Shown: positions 1 through 7,410 of the stretch, one piece after another
How the letters are laid out: every line of letters starts with the position of its first letter
Numbering within the stretch: position 1 is the first letter of the stretch
Assembly: GCF_900143645.1 (NCBI RefSeq)
Contig: NZ_FRFD01000019.1
Coordinates: 1 to 59,264 of the forward strand
Length of the DNA stretch: 59,264 nt
Direction of reading: 5' to 3'
DNA from: Anaerocolumna xylanovorans DSM 12503
GTDB lineage: Bacteria; Bacillota; Clostridia; Lachnospirales; Lachnospiraceae
Translations under genes and position numbers: made by a program
Notes under the pieces: model-generated
Databases searched by the model: none
What the model was told of the DNA's origin: nothing
Seen by the model: the letters and a program-made list of their open reading frames with translations, nothing else

Positions 1-100
<100 letters not shown>

Positions 101-395
101 TTTAATCATTTCAGAATTAACATTGGCTATTTAGAAGCTTTGGTTTATAGCATAAACCAAACTTTAAACAATCGTTAATTTCCGTTAGTCTGTGATGCAA
201 ATCACACACTACTTTACTGTTTTTTTAGGTCGTATCATTTCTGATACTGTTCTTTTTCAAAATCCAAAGCCGAGGCTTTCTATTTTGAATGAAATTTTAA
301 AGAAAATTTCAGGGTTGTTTCACTGTTCAGTTATCAAGGTTCATGTGGACTTTCAAGCTGTTTTTCTTTGATTCTTTCTGCCAGCTCGTCAGTGC
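101..395 (-). other. rRNA operon leader (transcribed spacer before 16S)
   Basis: Between the promoter at 402-430 and the 16S start there are about 295 nt without a gene. The stretch holds a hairpin of 10 bp with a 3-nt loop at 139-161 (TTTGGTTTAT/ATAAACCAAA), near where a processing stem would be expected. It also carries the motif ACCTTGATAACTGAACAG (minus strand, about 323-342), which resembles the sequence usually found in clostridial rRNA spacers. A role in antitermination or RNase III processing is inferred. Confidence 0.6.
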
Positions 396-401
396 TTTAT
401 T

Positions 402-430
402 ACTATACCATGGAGTCAATTGTTTGTCAA
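402..430 (-). promoter_or_regulatory. rRNA operon promoter
   Basis: On the minus strand there is a -35 TTGACA (425-430), a 17-bp spacer and a -10 TATAGT (402-407), essentially the sigma-A consensus. The next ~70 bp upstream are almost pure A+T, as in an UP element. Transcription would start near 395 and run towards the 16S gene. This is the best promoter match in the window. Confidence 0.9.
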
Positions 431-734
431 CATTTATTTTCAAGTTTTTTTATCAGACCACTTTATATTTTTTTACAATTTACTATAAATAATATATTGT
501 TTGCATTTTTAATGCAATAGTCATTAAAACCTGATTTTTCATATAAATATTTTAACAAACATTACTGTTTCAGAAACAGCGAATTAAATAATATCACTTA
601 TTTACTCTTCTGTCAAGCAAATTTCAGATAAACTTCTTTATATCATCTAACTTTTATCCGCCCTGACTGTTACTACTCCTTTCATATTTCCTTTGCTGCT
701 ATCCTTTGCTGCAAACAAAAGATAAAAATACGAA

Positions 735-781
735 AACCGTTGATTGTGTATAGTTATCACTTCTATACACAATCAACGGTT
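735..781 (-). terminator. Terminator of the ABC/secreted-protein operon
   Basis: Perfect 19-bp inverted repeat (735-753 with 763-781) around a 9-nt loop. On the minus strand it is followed by TTTTCGTATTTTTATC, so it ends transcription coming from the operon whose last stop codon is at 815 and insulates the rRNA operon downstream. On the plus strand no T run follows. Confidence 0.85.
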
Positions 782-814
782 AAGTCATATCACTATTCCA
801 ATCTTTCACTGTCA

Positions 815-2152
815 TCAGCCTTCTGTTTTCATAGCCTCTATCGCACTAATCTTAGTTGCCCTGCTGGCAGGATAATAACCCGAGATAATACCGACCATAA
901 TTGCAAGTCCTGCTGCGACTAACGGAAGCCATAAGGGAATAATAGAAAATTTACTGTTTTCAGGGTTATACATATAGTTTGTAGACATCAACGCCTGAAA
1001 CAGCGGCCCTCCGAATTTATTAATCGCCCAGGAGGCTGCGTAGCTTGAGGCAATTCCAATTATGCCTCCAATCAAACCTATCATACCTGCTTCAAATAGA
1101 AACAGCTTCTTAACATCTCTTACCAGGCATCCTAACACCTTCATGATACCTATTTCTTTCGTTCTTTCATAGATGGACATTATCATGGTATTAGCAATGT
1201 TAATCGCGGATACCAGCATGGATACAGCGCCAATTGCTCCAAGCACCATCTGCAGCATATTTGCTGTGCTTAGCATAGGTGCCATAAGCTTTGCAAGGCT
1301 GTCTGTCTGATAACCTAAAGCATCAATTTCCGCTTGCACATCTTCTACATTCTTAAAGTTATCTACCGTTACTTTTAAATTGGTGTAATTTGCTACGGCA
1401 GTCATTGCTTTCTTACGTTCTGTTGTTTTTAAGGTATTCACATATTTCGCATACAGATATTTAAAATAATTAATATCCATATAGCCGTTATAATCAAATT
1501 GATAGTTATTCGATTTTGTAAGCACCCCATACTGTTCTACCTTAACTGTCAGAGGTTTTTTCTTTTCGTCCATTTGATATTGATACGGATTGAAACCAAA
1601 GGTCAGTTTATCTCTTGTTATATCTATTTGCTTGGAAGAACCGAACATCGAATAGGGGTTGTAGAAATTGTTGAGCGAATCACTGCCGAATACAATTACC
1701 CTTGTATCCTTTGGCGAGGGCAGGTTTCCTGCAGTAAGGGCCGGAAAGTCCATGCCTGATATGTAATTACTGTCTAAAACATACAACTGGATATTATTCT
1801 GGTAATGACCGCTATACAGGAATATATTGGTCAATATCATGGGAACTGCAGTTTTAACATGAGGTATGTCTCTTATTTTTGTTACCAATTCATCATCCAT
1901 GGGATCTGCCTTGATTGAGATATAATTACCCTTATCATCAACATATCCTCCGGTACTGCTGACATTAATCTCTGTAAGGCTTCCCAGTTCCATGACCTGT
2001 TGGGTATAGCTTTTTTTCATACCAATACCTATAGATATCATAACTACTATGGATATTGTTCCTATGACTACACCCATAACTGTCAATGTCGTTCTAGCTT
2101 TTCTGCGTTTTAAATTCCGGAGACCTATTTTGATTAAATCACTAATCTTCAT
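815..2152 (-). CDS. FtsX/MacB-like ABC transporter permease
   Basis: 445-residue membrane protein with the MacB/LolCE topology: a basic cytoplasmic start (residues 1-20), a first membrane helix at about 23-45, a large outside domain (about 46-295), and three C-terminal helices near 298-325, 350-372 and 405-427. The end 'GYYPASRATKISAIEAMK' is the typical FtsX-family tail. It overlaps the end of the preceding small gene by 11 bases, so translation is coupled. With the ATPase at 4960-5850 it should form an ABC system acting at the cell surface (mechanotransmission or lipoprotein/peptide export). Substrate unknown. Confidence 0.9.
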   Translation of the reverse strand: MKISDLIKIGLRNLKRRKARTTLTVMGVVIGTISIVVMISIGIGMKKSYTQQVMELGSLTEINVSSTGGYVDDKGNYISIKADPMDDELVTKIRDIPHVKTAVPMILTNIFLYSGHYQNNIQLYVLDSNYISGMDFPALTAGNLPSPKDTRVIVFGSDSLNNFYNPYSMFGSSKQIDITRDKLTFGFNPYQYQMDEKKKPLTVKVEQYGVLTKSNNYQFDYNGYMDINYFKYLYAKYVNTLKTTERKKAMTAVANYTNLKVTVDNFKNVEDVQAEIDALGYQTDSLAKLMAPMLSTANMLQMVLGAIGAVSMLVSAINIANTMIMSIYERTKEIGIMKVLGCLVRDVKKLFLFEAGMIGLIGGIIGIASSYAASWAINKFGGPLFQALMSTNYMYNPENSKFSIIPLWLPLVAAGLAIMVGIISGYYPASRATKISAIEAMKTEG

Positions 2153-2435
2153 AAAGCTCTATCCCTTTTTTTATTTTGCGCTTTGCCAACAGGATACCAA
2201 CTGCTACACTAACTGCTAATGTAAGAAAGGAAATACCGATAACAAAAGGCCAGCTTGAAAGCAATGGGTCTTTCACTGTACCACCCATATCTGTGGGCAT
2301 CCCAGCAGATGCATCTCCAGTAAACTCGCCTGTACTCCCGGTTGAATTAATTGCAACGCTTTCTGATGACATGAAAGTATTTCCTTCATGAAGATACACC
2401 TGTACACCTAAATCCTGATTCATTTCTATCGTCAT
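2142..2435 (-). CDS. Small single-span membrane protein of the ABC operon
   Basis: 97 residues, not recognised as a named family. The first ~60 residues are polar, Ser/Thr/Gly-rich and would lie outside; one hydrophobic helix at about residues 63-84 (WPFVIGISFLTLAVSVAVG) is followed by a short basic tail. There is no N-terminal signal peptide, so insertion would be N-out. It has a good Shine-Dalgarno (GGGAG, 7 nt from ATG), sits 6 bases after the stop of the large secreted protein and overlaps the permease start by 11 bases. The tail resembles that of the large neighbour, suggesting a partner subunit in the same surface complex (inference). Confidence 0.75.
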   Translation of the reverse strand: MTIEMNQDLGVQVYLHEGNTFMSSESVAINSTGSTGEFTGDASAGMPTDMGGTVKDPLLSSWPFVIGISFLTLAVSVAVGILLAKRKIKKGIELYED

Positions 2436-2454
2436 GGCTTATCTCCCTTCTTTC

Positions 2455-4935
2455 TTATTCTGTTTCTTCCATTTTTCTTAATTTCTTCTTGTATAAATTA
2501 ACCTTGATTTTTCTTGTTGCTACTATTCCTGCACCCAGAACAACCACTTGTACTATTATGAAGAGCCATACGGGAAGAATAGCTTTTTTCGCTGTTGCCA
2601 CCACGCCGCCATCAGGCATGCCTGTTGATCCGGGATCCGGTATATAGGCACCTTGTATCGTGCCCTCAAAGTCCTTTGTGATGGTAACCTCCTGACCTGT
2701 GCTATCTTCAAAGGTCACTGTCAGTACGCCTTTTGCCAGGCCTTCAACAGAAGGAATTACTTCAAGCTCTGCGGGTTCCTGACTGCCGGCCTCTACGTTT
2801 CCGATAAATAACATGTCTCCTGAACTTAGCGTATAATCACCTGATACAGTCGCTTTCACATTATTCAAAGTGGATTTTCCCATGTTGTAAAACGCAAAGG
2901 TCATTGTACAGGGCTGATTTACTATAGGTGCATCCCAGGAACCTACAACGATATTATCGATTACCGGCCTTGCGTTCTCTGCTGCCTGTAAGTTTATTGT
3001 CTCCTTTGCAGTCTCTCCGATTTGTCCGGTGGTAGGATTCGCTTTCGCGCCCTCATAATCATAATCCATGGTAATATCAAGAGGATATGCTTTCGTTACT
3101 GCGTCTGATTTCACCCTTAGTTTCAGAGTTTTCTTGATACTTTCCCCTGCTGAAATCTTGCTGATATAAAAGGTATTGCTTCCATTGTCTACCATGAAGA
3201 TATTATCTGTCTGATTAACTGTCACCTTAATGTTCCTTGCACTAATACTTGAATGGGTATTCTTAATTTCAAAGGTAAAATCAAAGGCACTTCCTGCAAC
3301 TAATTTTTCTTCACCGGTTGAAAAATTGCTTATAATCAGCTTAGGTTTACTGGAACCTGCGCCGCTGTTTTGTACATTTAAAATATATATGGGAACTGTC
3401 TCATCTGCGTTGGTCTTTCCGTTTGCTACATAAGAATATTTTAATGTCAGACTGTTCGTACCCTCCGAAATAGTATCTGCCGCCTTAAGGGACATATTGA
3501 CTCTTACCTTTTTCCCGCCCTTTATACTGTCTATGTAATAATAAGGCTCAGCACTCAAAGGAGTGAATACATCCCCTGCTGCACTGGCTAACGCTATCTT
3601 CACATCACTGATATCGACTTTACTTTTATTTTCGATATCAAAAGATACATCCACTCTGGCACCTGCATTAGGCGCGTCCGGGCTCTGGGTCACATTGGTA
3701 ATTACTATATTAGGTTTGCCGTTTTCATCCACACCTTCTGTTGCTTCAACCGCCAAATATACAGAGGTCTTTGTGCTAAAGGGTGTCTTGGTTTCATCTG
3801 TGTAGGAAATGGTAACCGGAATTTCTTTTAGTCCGACCTTTGCCATCTCTGATACGATAAGAGGGATTTTTACATCCGCCTTACCATTGGCCGCTACATT
3901 ATCAACTGTAAGTGTCTTCCCTGTATATCCCGGCAGAAAGCCGTCTGAACTTAGCCCGTCAACCGTCACCTGAACATTACGTGCAGGGCTTTTTCCGGTA
4001 TTGCGGACAGTTACGACCATATTGAACTTATCACCTGCCACCAGTTCACTGGCGTATTTGGTGCTTACAACCTCAATAACAGGAGCCTCTGCATTAGCAT
4101 TTACTGTGATGTATATCTGACTGCTGTTAGTAAAGGACTTACCATCTTCATCTTTATAATTCATATTAACTTTCAGCTTCTTAGGTCCCGCTGTTGCATC
4201 ATTCTGGATCTTAAGGGGCAATTTTACATTATAGCTGTCTCCGCCCTTTAAAACTCCGGAATCACCAATTTTTTGCTCAAGCTTAGAATAATTAGGAGCA
4301 ATCTTGGCATCGCTGAAGCTCGTATCGTCAATACTGAAATAAGCATTTCTCGCTGCTATTTTTCCTTCATTCCGGATAGTAAAGGTAAGGTCAATCTTCT
4401 TTCCGATAGTGGCATCCCCATAATTAGCATTATCGATTGTCAGCTGGGCCGGTTCGATTTCATTGTTAATTATGAAATTAACGCTGGGAACGGTAAAGGT
4501 TCCGCTTGTATAACCTGAACCATTGTCATAAGATGCATCAACCTTAATTTCCAGCTTTGTTGTTCCAATTTTGGCAGTTTCTTTCACTGTCAAATCAAAT
4601 TCAATATAAAGTTTTGAAGTACCGATAGTGATAGGCGGATTCGCTGCCGTAAATCCGTCACCGGTTAACGCTATATTCTGAACCTTGTAGGGTTTTTCTT
4701 CTGTCACAACAGTGATCCTTGGCTGCAGTAAATATCCGCCGGCTGCCTTTATGGGCAGCTTCACATGAACTGTCTCCCCCGGAACTCCATACACATCATC
4801 TGCTGCCTCCGCATACACGATACTGATTCCACTTCCATTATCCGTGGTGGCCCCTGCAACATTCCCTCCGGCTAAATTTGCCACAATCATCGTCATAATT
4901 AGTATGGCAGTGTAAATCTTTTTAACCTTTTTCAT
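2455..4935 (-). CDS. Secreted, membrane-anchored CARDB/COG1361-type repeat protein
   Basis: 826 residues. A signal peptide (about 1-29, MKKVKK followed by a hydrophobic core) is followed by about six Ig-like repeats of ~110-130 residues. Each carries a recurring pattern 'F.F.I.N.GK..ARNV.V.' ending in 'Y.D..G', typical of CARDB/NEW3-type domains of the COG1361 S-layer-like family. The C-terminus has one membrane helix (about 787-806) and a strongly basic tail. The gene lies between the ABC ATPase and the permease, so it is probably the extracellular partner of that transporter. Function is inferred from context; the fold assignment is from repeat pattern. Confidence 0.85.
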   Translation of the reverse strand: MKKVKKIYTAILIMTMIVANLAGGNVAGATTDNGSGISIVYAEAADDVYGVPGETVHVKLPIKAAGGYLLQPRITVVTEEKPYKVQNIALTGDGFTAANPPITIGTSKLYIEFDLTVKETAKIGTTKLEIKVDASYDNGSGYTSGTFTVPSVNFIINNEIEPAQLTIDNANYGDATIGKKIDLTFTIRNEGKIAARNAYFSIDDTSFSDAKIAPNYSKLEQKIGDSGVLKGGDSYNVKLPLKIQNDATAGPKKLKVNMNYKDEDGKSFTNSSQIYITVNANAEAPVIEVVSTKYASELVAGDKFNMVVTVRNTGKSPARNVQVTVDGLSSDGFLPGYTGKTLTVDNVAANGKADVKIPLIVSEMAKVGLKEIPVTISYTDETKTPFSTKTSVYLAVEATEGVDENGKPNIVITNVTQSPDAPNAGARVDVSFDIENKSKVDISDVKIALASAAGDVFTPLSAEPYYYIDSIKGGKKVRVNMSLKAADTISEGTNSLTLKYSYVANGKTNADETVPIYILNVQNSGAGSSKPKLIISNFSTGEEKLVAGSAFDFTFEIKNTHSSISARNIKVTVNQTDNIFMVDNGSNTFYISKISAGESIKKTLKLRVKSDAVTKAYPLDITMDYDYEGAKANPTTGQIGETAKETINLQAAENARPVIDNIVVGSWDAPIVNQPCTMTFAFYNMGKSTLNNVKATVSGDYTLSSGDMLFIGNVEAGSQEPAELEVIPSVEGLAKGVLTVTFEDSTGQEVTITKDFEGTIQGAYIPDPGSTGMPDGGVVATAKKAILPVWLFIIVQVVVLGAGIVATRKIKVNLYKKKLRKMEETE

Positions 4936-4959
4936 CCTTTAACCCTCTCTTCTCTATTA

Positions 4960-5850
4960 TTATGATATTTCACTGATTGTTTCAATGCTTCCGCCTGCCT
5001 GCGGGACAACTTCAGCTGCACTATCCGGTACTGGTATCTCCTGCTTTTCTGTACCGGTTTCCTGCTCATTGGTTACTGCTATATCCAGGGGAATTGCCTC
5101 TTTCACTTCAATTTCTTGAATTTTACCGTCCAATATATGTATGATGCGGTCCGCAAAATCTGCCAAACGCCTGTCATGGGTTACCATTACTATGGTTTGG
5201 TTGTGTTGCTTTGCTATCATCCTAATTAGCTTCATAACATCCATTGTTGTCTTTGTGTCCAGGTTTCCTGTTGGTTCGTCGGCAAATACAATCTCCGGAC
5301 TTGCCACAAAAGCTCTTGCTATGCCAACTCTCTGCTGCTGTCCGCCGCTCATTTCTTTGGGTTTATGATTCAGTCTGGATTCCAATCCCACTTGCTTTAG
5401 CATGTCTCTGGCCATTTTTTTCCGCTGCTTTGTCTTCACTCTTTTAAATATCAATGGAAACTCAACGTTTTCCAATGCCGTCATTGAACCTATAAGATTG
5501 TAGGATTGAAACACAAAACCTAAATAGCGCTGCCTGAATTTTGCCAGGTTATTTTCACTCATTTTATGTATCTTCTTGCCTTTAATGATTATTTGTCCGC
5601 CCGATATTTTCTCTATCCCTGCCATGAGATTTAAAAGTGTTGATTTACCAGAGCCGGAGGTACCTAACAGGCAGCAGAATTCACCTTTATAGATATCAAA
5701 GCTTACATCATCAACCGCATATATTTTCTCCTGGCCCATGCGATAGATCTTCTTTACATTTTTAACCTCTATTATTTTTTCAGCCTGGTTTGCCACCTCG
5801 AATGATCTCCTCCTTGCCATCGCCTGTCTCTCTATCATCTTACCGTACAT
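4960..5850 (-). CDS. ABC transporter ATP-binding protein, LolD/MacB class
   Basis: Complete ABC ATPase: Walker A GTSGSGKST (about 63-71), Q-loop VFQSYN (about 113-118), signature MSGGQQQRVG (about 167-176), Walker B IVFADEPTG (about 187-195) and the H-loop VMVTHD. The tail (about 255-296) is a divergent Glu/Pro-rich extension. Counted from the first ATG at 5850 the leader would be only ~5 nt from the predicted start of transcription. A GTG at 5796, preceded by AAGGAGG, gives a better start and removes an 18-residue extension outside the family norm. First gene of the four-gene operon ending at 815. Confidence 0.93.
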   Translation of the reverse strand: MYGKMIERQAMARRRSFEVANQAEKIIEVKNVKKIYRMGQEKIYAVDDVSFDIYKGEFCCLLGTSGSGKSTLLNLMAGIEKISGGQIIIKGKKIHKMSENNLAKFRQRYLGFVFQSYNLIGSMTALENVEFPLIFKRVKTKQRKKMARDMLKQVGLESRLNHKPKEMSGGQQQRVGIARAFVASPEIVFADEPTGNLDTKTTMDVMKLIRMIAKQHNQTIVMVTHDRRLADFADRIIHILDGKIQEIEVKEAIPLDIAVTNEQETGTEKQEIPVPDSAAEVVPQAGGSIETISEIS

Positions 5851-5861
5851 ATCTTAAATAA

Positions 5862-5891
5862 ATTCTAGTTGATTTCTTACATTTTTCTTAC
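5862..5891 (-). promoter_or_regulatory. Promoter of the ABC operon with two 11-bp direct repeats
   Basis: Two tandem 11-bp units, GTAAGAAAAAT and GTAAGAAATCA (minus strand, 5870-5891), lie immediately upstream of a -10-like TAGAAT (5862-5867) and replace a -35 box. Direct repeats with one-turn spacing are the usual binding sites of OmpR/PhoB-family response regulators, so the operon is probably controlled by a two-component system not found next to it. The repeats are seen; the regulator is inferred. Confidence 0.5.
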
Positions 5892-5992
5892 GTTTTATTT
5901 CCATGTTTTTCCTGAAAGCAGCTTTCATTCTTTCAAATATCCGGATATTTTGGAACAAGAAAGAGTCTGGCAATTTCCTATAAGATAAAAAA

Positions 5993-6034
5993 CAGGCTGC
6001 ATAAAGCCGCTTTGCAAGAGGCTCATACAACCTG
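5993..6034 (-). terminator. Terminator after the AI-2E family gene
   Basis: On the minus strand an imperfect stem (CAGG...AGCC pairing with GGCT...CCTG) is followed directly by TTTTTTATC. It lies 6 bases beyond the stop codon of the gene ending at 6040 and separates it from the ABC operon. Confidence 0.75.
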
Positions 6035-6039
6035 ATGTC

Positions 6040-7287
6040 TTATTTTATGCCAATTTCTTCCTTCGGCTGCTTTTTGCTCTCTTTTTCCTGTTCCCTTTGA
6101 TTAGCCAGATTCAACACTTCCTGCTTTTCTTTTAATCTTGTATCAACATACCTGGAGAACAAAAGCTTAATTAAGGCACCAACCGGTACGGCAAACAGCA
6201 TACCGAACAGTCCTCCGATGGCACTACCAAATATCAACGAGATGATTACCAGCACCGGATGTATTTTGATGCTCTGGCTTAAGAGCTTCGGAGCTATTAT
6301 GTTGGCATCCAGGGCCTGCACAATTACCAATGCTATAATAGAAATCACCAGTTTCTCATACTCGCCGTAGACAAGGCAGCTTATGGCTGTTGTAATATAA
6401 GCTATAAAGGGTCCCAGATAGGGAATCAGGTTCCCAAGACCTGAAAATATTCCAATAAGCACGGAATATTTTACTCCGATTACTGATAAGACAACCGTAA
6501 GAGCGCACATCATTACTAAGACATCTAAGAGCTGGCCCCTGATGTACCCTGAGAACACGTAATCTGCATCCTTTAAGAATATGCTGATTCGTGCATTCCA
6601 ATTATTATTTAAAAACGCTCTTCCCACTTTCCTGATATAATCCTTTATCATCTTGCCGTCAATCATAAAGTAAATTGAGATAATCATGGCAAAAAGCAAG
6701 GTTGTTATATAGGAAGAAATATTGGCAAGAGAAGTAATGAATGAAGTTCCGCCGTTCTTTAGTGCCTCTACAACCTTTGTTGCATTTTCCTTTACGTATT
6801 CATTAATCTGCTCTGAATGTATATTGACCTTTTCCAGCCGTTCCAAAATGGAAGCATAAAAGTCATTGATATTGTTCATGTAATTCTTTGCCAATATAAC
6901 AATATCGTCCACCTTAGCTAACCTTAACTGGTTCGTGACATTATAAACAAGAAGTGAAATGGCAAGTACTATGATGGCAAGAAATAAAAGTACTGTAGTT
7001 AATACCGCCCAGGTTCTGCAGGATTTTAATTTCCACTTCTTGATTTTAACCTTTCCATACAGGTTCTCAAAAAAGTTCACAACAGGGTCCAGGAGATAAG
7101 CCAATACAAACGCAATAGCAATCGGCTTGGCAACTCTCATAACCCAATTTAACATATGGAGCAGCTGTGATAAAATCCCCGCTGCATTTTTAGCTATGAG
7201 GCTAAGTATATATATAATGATGCAAGTTATAATAACATAAATGGATATTAATGTGTAGCGTTTATTCATTTTGTTACTGATTTTCAT
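6040..7287 (-). CDS. AI-2E family transporter (PerM/YtvI-like membrane protein)
   Basis: 415 residues, the usual length of the family. Hydrophobic helices near residues 14-35, 45-68, 85-115, and a C-terminal cluster from about 195 to 375, with the family's signature 'GIFSGLGNLIPYLGPFI' (about 283-299) and 'IHPVLVIISLIFGSAIGGLFGMLFAVPVGA' region. The tail is charged (Lys/Glu-rich). Family members export autoinducer-2 or act in Na+/H+ antiport or sporulation; the substrate here cannot be told. It stands alone, with its own terminator at 5993-6034. Confidence 0.92.
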   Translation of the reverse strand: MKISNKMNKRYTLISIYVIITCIIIYILSLIAKNAAGILSQLLHMLNWVMRVAKPIAIAFVLAYLLDPVVNFFENLYGKVKIKKWKLKSCRTWAVLTTVLLFLAIIVLAISLLVYNVTNQLRLAKVDDIVILAKNYMNNINDFYASILERLEKVNIHSEQINEYVKENATKVVEALKNGGTSFITSLANISSYITTLLFAMIISIYFMIDGKMIKDYIRKVGRAFLNNNWNARISIFLKDADYVFSGYIRGQLLDVLVMMCALTVVLSVIGVKYSVLIGIFSGLGNLIPYLGPFIAYITTAISCLVYGEYEKLVISIIALVIVQALDANIIAPKLLSQSIKIHPVLVIISLIFGSAIGGLFGMLFAVPVGALIKLLFSRYVDTRLKEKQEVLNLANQREQEKESKKQPKEEIGIK

Positions 7288-7410
7288 TGGATACCCATAC
7301 CTTTCTGTCCGTTAAATAAGCGTATAACTTCATTAATTATATCACAGCAGCCACACCCTGTATACCATTTAACACTAACAGAGGGATTTTTTTCTTTGCC
7401 GCTGTATATG

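Noticed and set aside
740..922. Plus-strand ORF of 60 aa at the edge of the rRNA region
   Set aside because: It overlaps the terminator palindrome and the permease end in antisense, has no ribosome site and no recognisable family.
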